A stretch of DNA of 5,745 bases from Candidatus Cloacimonadota bacterium (GCA_028703735.1 JAQVMI010000139.1:1-5745), one strand, 5' to 3'. Counted from the first letter of the stretch, positions 1 to 5,445 are shown. Numbers and translations: made by a program. The notes: generated from the sequence alone by a model not told the origin.

Positions 1-924
1 AGCAGTAACCTTTATAGAGCCTAACACATTATTGATGCGGTGGGTGCTGTGATCTTTACCGCCTTGCATCACATGCCGTCCATCTCTGCGGCGGGTATAG
101 CTAACCAATGATATATCGAATATGGCATAAGATAACAGCAATACCGGCAACAGATAAAACATCTTGTCATTATAGCGGTTGCCTGCATGCTGAGCCATCA
201 ATATCCCCATGGAGGATAGAAAATAGCCTATAAACATGCTGCCTGCATCACCCAAAAATATCCGGGCAGGATTAAAATTGTAGGGTAAAAATCCAAAGCT
301 TGATCCCGCAAAACTAAGCGAGATCAACGCCATCAACGCCATGCCCTCAGAATTTGCCTGGGTGGTGTTTATAAGGGCAAAGGCAAAAAAACCTAAGCCC
401 AAAATGCCTGCCATTCCGCTTATAATCCCATCCATGTTATCCAAAAAATTAAGTGCATTCATCAAACCAACCATCCAAAGCACCATCAAGGGTAAGGAAA
501 TATAGATACTGCCAAACATCAGGCTAAGCTCCGGTATGGTAAAATTGCTTAAGATGAACACCAGGCTTACCAAAAACTGCCCCAGCATTTTTACCATAGG
601 CTTCATGCCGCGCCTATCATCCACTAAACCAATTATCACGATAATCAAAGTACCGGATAAATAGCCCAGCATTGGTTTGTCAAAATACCTTCCAGGCGAG
701 ATCAGCACATCGTAAATACACAACAAGATAAATCCTATTGCCACGCTAACCCCTCCTAAAAGAGGGACACACTTTAAGTGCATTTTACGGGCTTCCGGTT
801 TATCCACATAGTTCAGTGCTCCCGCCAGGCGGATTATGAAAGGCGTTAAACCATATACCAGCAGCCACGCCATAATAAACACACTCAGGTATTCGTATAT
901 CCTGTTTTCCACTAATGACTCCAT
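1..924 (-). CDS. Polyprenyl-phosphate sugar-1-phosphate transferase, WecA/TagO/MraY superfamily (3' end cut by window edge)
   Basis: An open frame runs from ATG at 924 to the window edge without a stop (308 codons); an AAGGAA ribosome site lies 4 bases before the ATG. Family motifs visible in order: DKPEARKMH (41-49) and PLLGG (54-58), GLVDDRRG (99-106) with the Asp pair D102/D103, NALNFLDNMDG (156-166), FNPARIFLGDAGSM (217-230) with D226, and a cytoplasmic His-rich motif GGKDHSTHRI (288-297). About nine hydrophobic membrane segments separate these loops. Known family role: transfer of a sugar-1-phosphate (often GlcNAc-1-P) from a UDP-sugar to undecaprenyl phosphate in the inner membrane, the first step of O-antigen, teichoic acid or other glycan synthesis; the Asp residues bind Mg and substrate. 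The motif order and the His motif resemble WecA/TagO more than MraY. The exact sugar cannot be told. Family members are commonly 320-380 residues, so a few dozen C-terminal residues are probably missing. Confidence 0.93.
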   Translation of the reverse strand, partial: MESLVENRIYEYLSVFIMAWLLVYGLTPFIIRLAGALNYVDKPEARKMHLKCVPLLGGVSVAIGFILLCIYDVLISPGRYFDKPMLGYLSGTLIIVIIGLVDDRRGMKPMVKMLGQFLVSLVFILSNFTIPELSLMFGSIYISLPLMVLWMVGLMNALNFLDNMDGIISGMAGILGLGFFAFALINTTQANSEGMALMALISLSFAGSSFGFLPYNFNPARIFLGDAGSMFIGYFLSSMGILMAQHAGNRYNDKMFYLLPVLLLSYAIFDISLVSYTRRRDGRHVMQGGKDHSTHRINNVLGSIKVTA

Positions 925-942
925 ACTATTCCTTAGCTTACC

Positions 943-970
943 AAGGTAAACAGGTAGAGGTTTTTGTCAA
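943..970 (-). promoter_or_regulatory. Candidate sigma70-type promoter of the sugar-phosphate transferase gene
   Basis: Reading the minus strand, a perfect -35 hexamer TTGACA (970-965) is followed after 16 bases by TACCTT (948-943), a poor -10 match. A short T-run precedes the -35, and the 34-bp repeat array ends nine bases upstream of it. Distance to the ATG at 924 is about 18 bases from the -10, which would give a very short leader. The -35 is convincing as a sequence; the -10 is weak, so this is a suggestion only. Confidence 0.35.
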
Positions 971-979
971 TGCAAAAAA

Positions 980-1353
980 GTGAGAGCCTTCGGCAGTGAG
1001 AGTGCTTTGCACAGTGAGAGCCTTCGGCAGTGAGAGTGCTTTGCACAGGGAGAGCCTTCGGCAGTGAGAGTGCTTTGTACAGTGAGAGCCTTCGGCAGTG
1101 AGAGTGCTTCGCACAGTGAGAGCCTTCGGCAGTGAGAGTGCTTCGCACAGTGCGAGCCTTCGGCAGTGAGAGTGCTTTGCACAGTGAGAGCCTTCGGCAG
1201 TGAGAGTGCTTCGCACAGTGAGAGCCTTCGGCAGTGAGAGTGCTTTGCACAGTGAGAGCCTTTGGCAGTGAGAGTGCTTTGCACAGTGAGAGCCTTTGGC
1301 AGTGAGAGTGCTTTGCACAGTGAGAGCCTTCGGCAGTGAGAGTGCTTTGCACA
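980..1353 (+). repeat. Array 1: eleven tandem 34-bp units, GTGAGAG orientation
   Basis: Eleven head-to-tail units of exactly 34 bp. Each unit is GTGAGAG + CCTTCGGCA, then GTGAGAG + TGCTTTGCACA, so the heptamer AGTGAGA recurs about every 16-18 bases. The stretches between heptamers are small palindromes: GCC-TTC-GGC and GTGC-TTT-GCAC. Few substitutions occur: units 4, 5 and 7 have GTGC-TTC-GCAC, units 9 and 10 have GCC-TTT-GGC (both only in the loop), unit 3 begins GGGAGAG and has GTAC for GCAC, and unit 6 has GTGCGAG. Because 34 is not a multiple of 3 and the unit has no minus-strand stop, all three minus frames stay open across the array; these are not genes. There are no unique spacers, so it is not CRISPR. 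Confidence 0.97.
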
Positions 1354-1375
1354 GTGAGCATTAAAAGTAACTCAC
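1354..1375. repeat. Short inverted repeat at the junction of oppositely oriented arrays
   Basis: GTGAG (1354-1358) and CTCAC (1371-1375) flank a 12-base AT-rich loop. It is exactly the point where the repeat heptamer switches from GTGAGAG orientation (left, array 1) to CTCTCAC orientation (right, array 2). The following bases 1376-1387 contain TGCCTTTGGCA, a related mini-palindrome. The hairpin is short and could form only as part of the larger fold-back of both arrays. Confidence 0.6.
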
Positions 1376-1387
1376 TTGCCTTTGGCA

Positions 1388-1525
1388 TCTCACTGCGTAT
1401 GCTCTCACTCTGAAAGTCTCACTGCGTAAGCTCTCACTCTGAAAGTCTCACTGCGTAAGCTCTCACTCTGAAAGTCTCACTGCGTAAGCTCTCACTCTGA
1501 AAGTCTCACTGCGTAAGCTCTCACT
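1388..1525 (-). repeat. Array 2: 29-bp tandem units, CTCTCAC orientation
   Basis: Four complete 29-bp units (1388-1416, 1417-1445, 1446-1474, 1475-1503) and a 22-base partial fifth (1504-1525). Each unit is TCTCACT + GCGTAAGC + TCTCACT + CTGAAAG; the first copy has TATGC for TAAGC. The connecting words are again palindromic: GC-GTAA-GC (a GNRA-type loop when read on this strand) and CT-GAA-AG. The heptamer is shared with arrays 1, 3 and 4. The last heptamer overlaps the stop codon of the neighbouring four-helix-bundle gene. Confidence 0.95.
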
Positions 1526-1889
1526 TCTTACCCAGTCTCTTCTCCAATGACTTCATCATCAGGATCAATTTCATTCTTATACTATTAACTTCATGAATCA
1601 AGCGGTTAACATCTTGGGGTTCATTACAGTATCCTAAAATCTCCACTATTCCTAATTGTGTCTCTATTTCGGATGCTGAGCCTGTGGATATAGATAGAAA
1701 ATGTATATATTCCTTGCTTCCATTTCTGGATGCACCTTCTGCAATGTTGCTGGGTATGGATACGGCAGCTCGTTGCATTTGTGACGCTAACCCAAACATC
1801 TCGAACTTTGGGAATTCACGAGTTAGTTTATAAATCTCACCCACAAACTTCATGCTTTCTTTGTAAACATCTAGATCTCTATGAGTCAT
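1521..1889 (-). CDS. Four-helix-bundle protein, S23 / 23S rRNA intervening-sequence protein family
   Basis: A 122-residue protein starting at ATG 1889, with a good AAGGAG ribosome site (1900-1895) five bases upstream. Recognisable family features: an N-terminal helix 'HRDLDVYKESMKFVGEIYKL' (3-22), 'FGLASQMQRAAVSIPSNIAEG' type signature spanning 32-52 (the conserved RAAVSIPSNIAEG part is 40-52), then 'FLSISTGSASEIETQL' (64-79) and a C-terminal basic helix. Length is typical of the family. Family knowledge: these small proteins form pentameric helical bundles; they were first seen in intervening sequences of 23S rRNA and also occur as stand-alone chromosomal genes; the retroelement accessory protein Avd has the same fold. 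Their molecular role is unsettled. Here no rRNA or reverse transcriptase is adjacent. The stop codon TGA is provided by a GTGAGAG repeat heptamer, and repeat arrays of the same kind lie on both sides. Confidence 0.93.
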   Translation of the reverse strand: MTHRDLDVYKESMKFVGEIYKLTREFPKFEMFGLASQMQRAAVSIPSNIAEGASRNGSKEYIHFLSISTGSASEIETQLGIVEILGYCNEPQDVNRLIHEVNSIRMKLILMMKSLEKRLGKK

Positions 1890-1925
1890 ATAGTCTCCTT
1901 AAGCTAATATTGTTCCGCACACAAA

Positions 1926-2132
1926 TCTCACTCTGCAAGTCTCGCTGCGCCATGTCTCAATTGCCAACGGTATCTCACTCTGCAAGTCTCACTGCTTTTA
2001 GCTCTCACTGCCGAAGGCACTCACTATTCAAGTTTCCCAAGGTTAACATTCACTAACCCTCCGGTATCTCACTCTGCAAGTCTCACTGCTTTTAGCTCTC
2101 ACTGCCGAAGGCACTCACCCTTACCCTCTCAC
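1926..2132 (-). repeat. Array 3: degenerate TCTCACT array with a 94-bp duplicated segment
   Basis: Same heptamer grammar as array 2 but with mixed words: CTGCAAG, GCGCCATG, TGCCAACGGTA, GCTTTTAGC, GCCGAAGGC. A 57-bp block (1968-2024) recurs without change at 2062-2118, a period of 94 bp with 37 bp between. Heptamers decay to TCTCGCT, TCTCAAT and ACTCAC at the edges. It lies between the start of the four-helix-bundle gene and the terminator of the exported-protein operon. No gene is supported here; an open plus frame over 1730-2056 is the opposite strand of the real gene plus repeats. Confidence 0.9.
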
Positions 2133-2133
2133 C

Positions 2134-2164
2134 AAAAGAAAACCCTGAGTTTCCTCAGGGTTTT
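2134..2164 (-). terminator. Intrinsic terminator of the exported-protein operon
   Basis: A perfect 11-bp stem, AAAACCCTGAG / CTCAGGGTTTT, closed by a GAAA tetraloop on the minus strand and followed there by TTTTCTTTT (2142-2134). It begins 28 bases after the stop codon of the 573-residue gene, as expected for a Rho-independent terminator. The plus strand also has a T-run after the stem, but no plus-strand gene ends here. Confidence 0.92.
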
Positions 2165-2191
2165 CACTGTTAATATATAGGTAAGTTAAGC

Positions 2192-3913
2192 TTACTTAAC
2201 AATTACCATTTTCTTGGTTTGGTTCATGGAAGGAGTGCTAAGTTTGTAGAAATAGATACCATTTGCACAAACGTTGTTTTTGCTGTCACGTCCGTTCCAG
2301 TTAAGCTTGTGGCTGCCTTCCTTTACGGAGAAGGTTTTCACTACTTGACCAAGGATGTTATAAACGGTTACGGTTCCGGCTTCGCCAGCTTTCACGTTCA
2401 CATCAATGTTGGTGCCTTCGCTCATTCTGAAAGGATGAGGATATGCATTGCTCATGGAGGTGGCGGTAGGAAGAACTGGAGGCACTTCGCCTTCTACTAA
2501 CACGTTGATAGGACCATGGAAACTGGAGCTTCCGTCCATTTCAACGCTTTCCAGCCAGTAATAATACATGCTGCCAATGGCAACTTCAACGTCGGTAACG
2601 CTGTAAGAAGCAGTGGTGCTGGTATTGGTTGCTTGAACCATTACTGGGGTAAGCAGGGTAAGATCATTTTGGGTATCGCTGTCACCGCGAAGTACACGGT
2701 AACCTAACAGGTTGGATTCAGATTGGCTTACCCAAGTAAGCTTTACGAAGTTCTGTGCTGTAAGAGTAGCGGTGAAGCTGCTAAGCTCTACAGGAAGGGT
2801 GCCATCTTCTCCAAGACCACCATAGAAGGGTCCTTTACCGGCAAATGCTGGAACTAAAATTGTAACGTCACCGTCATTTTCTACACTACCAAAATCCGGT
2901 CCATGAGTCCAGTTGATAAAATCACCTTCTACTCCAACAACTCGGATTTGCCAAGGACCTGCTCCAGCAAGCGTTAAGGGAGGTAGGTTACCGTTTGCAT
3001 TCCAGAGAGGATTAATCCAGAAGCCTACAGGTGCTTCGCCAGCAGGATTGTTATTAGCATTACCCTGTATCAGCTGGATTGTTGCAGCTACAGTGCCTGC
3101 GATAGGAGAAGGCTCACCACCTTCAGGAAGATCATAGACAGGTTCATCTTCTACCAAATCAAAGGTGATGGTTGCGGACAGAAGAGCTTTTGCACCACTG
3201 GTGTCAATTTTGCTTCTGCTGCCAACAGCACTCTTTGCTGCGACAAAATCATCTAATACAACTTCTCTTGAGGCAGGTACCCAATGGAAACCGGGAACGG
3301 CTGCAAGGGTATAGGTTCCAACCAAGTCTGTAGCTGCATTAAGAGCTTCAGAAGTCCAAGGTGTGTCTTGACCAATTGCTGCGGTTCCACCGGTAAGAAT
3401 TTCATGAATACCGGCAGGTATGGAGTTTACTGTGAGTTGAAAGGTATTAGTTGGAGCAAGTGGAGGGATCACTTGTGTATTAGGTGCACGAATAATGACG
3501 CCAGTTGACGTGCCATCAAGAAGAGTGTAATCCCATGTTGTGGATTGACCTGATGCAGTATGTGTAACAGTCCAGCGAATTACATCACCTGCAAACCATG
3601 GTACGGAAAGATTCGAGAGGTTAGTTGAAACACGAACCCAGTAAGGAACAGCGATTCCATTACCGGTGCGATTCAGATTGATTACATTCGGAAGATTGGT
3701 GGCTGTTGAAAGAACGGCACTCATGTGTTCTGGGGTTACGTTCTGTACGGTTACCACATAACCTGGGGCATGAACAGTTGAATTGTTGACAATAACAGTA
3801 GTAATGTCAACACCATTTCCAAGCACCACTTCCTGCGTAAGTGCCTTGAGGTTGGCAGCAAAAGCAAGTGCTGCCAGCGAAAATATTAGTGCAAATAAGA
3901 ATAACTTTTTCAT
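2192..3913 (-). CDS. Exported protein with fibronectin-like module and C-terminal type IX secretion-like (FlgD-fold) sorting domain
   Basis: A 573-residue protein; ATG at 3913 is preceded by an AGGAG site (3926-3921). Residues 1-19 are a signal peptide (basic MKK, hydrophobic core, A-F-A before the likely cut). Residues 20-370 are a beta-rich, low-Cys region I do not recognise, rich in Asn/Thr/Pro with several Trp. 'LPVELSSF' (373-380) opens a fibronectin-type module to about 473 with the usual 'KLTW..QSESNLLGYRVLRG' pattern (391-410). After a Pro linker comes 'NAYPHPF' (489-495), a FlgD-like beta sandwich (about 500-560) with 'VYNILGQVVKTF' and 'GIYFYKL', and the terminal 'KKMVIVK'. In the FCB group such tails direct passage through the type IX secretion system and surface attachment or release. 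The gene follows the 223-residue gene by 16 bases, so they are likely co-transcribed. The substrate or partner is unknown. Confidence 0.92.
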   Translation of the reverse strand: MKKLFLFALIFSLAALAFAANLKALTQEVVLGNGVDITTVIVNNSTVHAPGYVVTVQNVTPEHMSAVLSTATNLPNVINLNRTGNGIAVPYWVRVSTNLSNLSVPWFAGDVIRWTVTHTASGQSTTWDYTLLDGTSTGVIIRAPNTQVIPPLAPTNTFQLTVNSIPAGIHEILTGGTAAIGQDTPWTSEALNAATDLVGTYTLAAVPGFHWVPASREVVLDDFVAAKSAVGSRSKIDTSGAKALLSATITFDLVEDEPVYDLPEGGEPSPIAGTVAATIQLIQGNANNNPAGEAPVGFWINPLWNANGNLPPLTLAGAGPWQIRVVGVEGDFINWTHGPDFGSVENDGDVTILVPAFAGKGPFYGGLGEDGTLPVELSSFTATLTAQNFVKLTWVSQSESNLLGYRVLRGDSDTQNDLTLLTPVMVQATNTSTTASYSVTDVEVAIGSMYYYWLESVEMDGSSSFHGPINVLVEGEVPPVLPTATSMSNAYPHPFRMSEGTNIDVNVKAGEAGTVTVYNILGQVVKTFSVKEGSHKLNWNGRDSKNNVCANGIYFYKLSTPSMNQTKKMVIVK

Positions 3914-3929
3914 TTATTCTCTCCTTTTA

Positions 3930-4601
3930 TTACTTTGACTTTAGTGAATTAGAATAGAGGGGTGTACGGTCAGTTTTAGCTAGAGCTGGTGGCCACACAC
4001 CGGTAACTGCCGAGTTAAAATACACTGGTGTACCAATATTAAGGGCAAAGTCAGGATCAAAATAGTCCCCACCTTGATTCTGAGTGTAATCCCAAACTTG
4101 AAGTGGGTTCCACATGAAAATGGTATCAACTTGATCAACACCGACCTCAGTTGCTATCTGACTACCTAGAACACAATCCGAACGATTCAAAGGAACCATT
4201 ACAAGATTGAGTCCGGCAACAACAGGATAGTTTGCATTAGCAACAGGTAGCGGACCCATGCTGTAGAAGTCAAAACCAGTGCTGGTATTGAAATATAACA
4301 CGGAACCGGGGGCAACTGCAAAATCGGGATCGAAATAGTTGCCACCTTGATTCTGGGTATAATCCCAAATTTGAAAATCAGCATTCCACATGAATACGGT
4401 ATCAATTTCATCACCTGTATTGTATGCAGCTATTACTTCACTGGCTAGGGTGTATCCGGAGTCCATGGGAAGTGCCACGAGATTCAGCCCTGCAACACAA
4501 GGATACTTTAAATATCCGACCACGTCTGATGGGTCCGATTCGACCGCTGCGAGCATGCCAACGGCAAGAAGTAGCAGGAGCGGTAGTATAAATTTCTTCA
4601 T
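3930..4601 (-). CDS. Exported protein of two tandem ~91-residue repeats, function unknown
   Basis: A 223-residue protein; ATG at 4601 follows a strong AGGAGGA site (4613-4607). Residues 1-19 form a signal peptide (MKK, Leu-rich core, cut near LAA|VES). The mature part is an internal duplication: repeat A (about 33-119) and repeat B (about 124-207) share 'VAGLNLV..P', 'DT.FMWN', 'WDYTQNQGG.YFDPDFA' and '..G...YFN' with a 91-residue offset (W79/W170). The same similarity shows in DNA around 4060-4115 and 4335-4385. The pattern 'aGLNLV-lP ... W ... W-Y ... F ... G..YF' resembles small beta domains repeated in many bacterial surface proteins; I infer a similar fold but no function. It has no C-terminal sorting domain, unlike its downstream neighbour. 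It is the first gene of the two-gene operon; its TAA lies 16 bases before the next ATG and nearly touches that gene's ribosome site. Confidence 0.88.
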   Translation of the reverse strand: MKKFILPLLLLLAVGMLAAVESDPSDVVGYLKYPCVAGLNLVALPMDSGYTLASEVIAAYNTGDEIDTVFMWNADFQIWDYTQNQGGNYFDPDFAVAPGSVLYFNTSTGFDFYSMGPLPVANANYPVVAGLNLVMVPLNRSDCVLGSQIATEVGVDQVDTIFMWNPLQVWDYTQNQGGDYFDPDFALNIGTPVYFNSAVTGVWPPALAKTDRTPLYSNSLKSK

Positions 4602-4659
4602 AACATTCCTCCTAAAGGAAATGATACAATTCTTAAGATATTAAATTTGTTGTGTTCAT

Positions 4660-4775
4660 CCAATAATCCGGCCTCTGGCATCGTGCCGGGCACGGAGAAC
4701 GACATTTTCTGTTGGGTTCCGGTGGCTGCTAACAGCCTCCCGGAGTTTGATCTCGAAAGGTTAAGAAACTGTTTC
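4660..4775 (-). promoter_or_regulatory. Candidate structured 5' leader upstream of the exported-protein operon
   Basis: This GC-richer block lies about 60-175 bases before the first operon ATG. A 10-bp hairpin, TCCGG-GA-GGCTG / CAGCC-A-CCGGA with a TTAG loop (4744-4718), has one small internal loop. A second hairpin CGTGC-CCG-GCACG (4694-4682) competes with GGCA-CGA-TGCC (4687-4677) and with a CCGGC/GCCGG pairing (4689-4685 with 4672-4668), so the 4668-4694 segment has three mutually exclusive pairings. GAAAC-A-GTTTC (4775-4765) is a further small palindrome. It matches no riboswitch class I know by its consensus. There is no T-run after the hairpins, so transcriptional attenuation is not supported. 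Function is inference; it could also be a decayed gene or an untranscribed repeat. Confidence 0.4.
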
Positions 4776-4824
4776 ATCGCACATTACACTCTTTATTGTT
4801 CTTTTACTTATTCACAATTCCCAC

Positions 4825-4854
4825 ATTATGGATTTCGTAAATCTTGTCAAGCAA
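4825..4854 (-). promoter_or_regulatory. Candidate promoter of the exported-protein operon
   Basis: On the minus strand TTGCTTGACA (4854-4845) precedes CATAAT (4830-4825). CATAAT is a five-of-six match to the -10 hexamer; the overlapping TTGCTT gives an 18-base spacer, whereas the perfect TTGACA gives only 14. If used, the leader to ATG 4601 would be about 215 bases and include the hairpins at 4660-4775. The surrounding 4776-4969 is AT-rich intergenic sequence in which I see no gene or RNA. Confidence 0.35.
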
Positions 4855-4969
4855 TAAATTCTTGTTTCTTCGTTTTTTTTCATTTTGCCGCTGTGGATAT
4901 TTCTGCACAGCCACCTTATTGTAGGAAGCAAGTTTTGTTCCAAAAGAGCTGTGGGGAGGGATTTTTTAA

Positions 4970-5052
4970 GTGAGAGCCTACGGCAGTGAGATTTCAAGTG
5001 AGAGCCTACGGCAGTGAGATATCAAGTGAAAGCTTACGGTAGTGAGACCAAG
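4970..5052 (+). repeat. Array 4: three 28-bp units of the same heptamer repeat family
   Basis: Units at 4970-4997, 4998-5025 and a decayed one at 5026-5052. Each has GTGAGAG + CCTACGGCA + GTGAGA + a six-base AT-rich link (TTTCAA, TATCAA). The word GCC-TAC-GGC is a palindrome with the same stem as in array 1 but a different loop. The third unit carries GTGAAAG and CTTACGGTA. This puts a fourth copy of the family about 2.8 kb from the others, directly beside the palindromic elements that start at 5056. Confidence 0.9.
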
Positions 5053-5055
5053 TGC

Positions 5056-5379
5056 GTTTGACTCAAAATTGTGACCGATGTGTTTGACTTAAAATTGCGC
5101 CCCAAGATTTCTCTGAGCTTGTTGAATATTGTTACGGGCGCAATTTTGAGTTAAACCGGAGAAGCAGGATATCTGAAACGCTGTTTCCTTATGTTTAACT
5201 CAAAAAATGCCACGGTGACATTTGTACTAAAGCCAAGACAGCGGAGGTGGCATTATTTTAAGTCAAACCAAGAAGCAGGATATCTGAAACGCTGTTTCCT
5301 TATGTTTAACTCAAAAAATGCCACGGTAACACTTGTACAAAAGCCAAGACAGCGGAGGTGGCATTATTTTAAGTCAAAC
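5056..5379. repeat. Three ~75-bp palindromic elements on a 111-bp period, with insertion-sequence-like ends
   Basis: Element A pairs 5082-5102 with 5136-5156; element B 5193-5213 with 5247-5268; element C 5304-5324 with 5358-5379. Each has ~21-bp arms with two mismatches (B and C also a one-base bulge) and a loop of exactly 33 bases. Starts are spaced 111 bp apart, with a nearly identical 35-36-bp linker (5157-5192, 5269-5303). All arms share the outer motif GTTTRACTYAAAA, but the inner arms are TTGCGCCC/GGGCGCAA in A and ATGCCAC/GTGGCAT in B and C. An extra half-arm lies at 5056-5076, 26 bp before A. Repeated terminal motifs spaced by ~20-30 bp, with TG...CA at the ends of C, recall IS21-family ends, so deletion-derived miniature elements are a reasonable inference. 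No transposase is present. An open plus frame across B and C exists only because 111 is divisible by 3. Confidence 0.85.
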
Positions 5380-5425
5380 ACAAAAACAGCAACACCCCAA
5401 CTGCAAACCCCAAAAAAGTCGTATT

Positions 5426-5445
5426 GACAGCCGCCCCCGGCTGTC
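5426..5445. repeat. GC-rich hairpin, perfect 8-bp stem
   Basis: GACAGCCG / CGGCTGTC with a CCCC loop. There is no T-run on the plus side. On the minus strand a T-run (TTTTTT) appears only about eight bases after the stem, so it is at best a weak terminator, and no gene is seen that would need one. The surrounding 5380-5512 is A/C-rich low-complexity and otherwise featureless sequence. Confidence 0.6.

Noticed and set aside
933..1388. Three overlapping minus-strand open frames of 105-151 codons with a 34-residue peptide repeat
   Set aside because: They are the same 34-bp DNA repeat read in all three frames; no ribosome site and no domain. Openness follows from lack of stops in the unit.
980..1525. 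CRISPR array
   Set aside because: Units are contiguous and near identical with no unique spacers, and no cas gene is present.
1521..1889. Diversity-generating retroelement built around an Avd-like protein
   Set aside because: Sequence fits the S23 family generally, and no reverse transcriptase, template repeat or variable repeat with adenine-biased changes is present in the window.
1730..2056. Plus-strand open frame of 108 codons
   Set aside because: Runs antisense through the four-helix-bundle gene and into repeats; no ribosome site.
2219..3508. Several plus-strand frames of 63-93 codons
   Set aside because: All lie antisense to the 573-residue exported-protein gene, whose domains are clear.
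4890..4911. GCTGTG...CACAGC hairpin as a terminator
   Set aside because: The adjacent homopolymer is on the wrong side for the plus strand and is an A-run on the minus strand.
4647..4973. Plus-strand open frame of 108 codons over the operon leader
   Set aside because: No recognisable domain or ribosome site; it overlaps the hairpin block and AT-rich intergenic DNA and its composition is not protein-like.
5056..5379. Integron attC sites
   Set aside because: The outer motif GTTTRAC does not fit the GTTRRRY core site, linkers are identical 35-bp pieces rather than gene cassettes, and there is no integrase.
5191..5427. Plus-strand frame of 78 codons with an internal 37-residue repeat
   Set aside because: The peptide repeat mirrors the 111-bp DNA duplication and the palindrome arms; no independent coding evidence.
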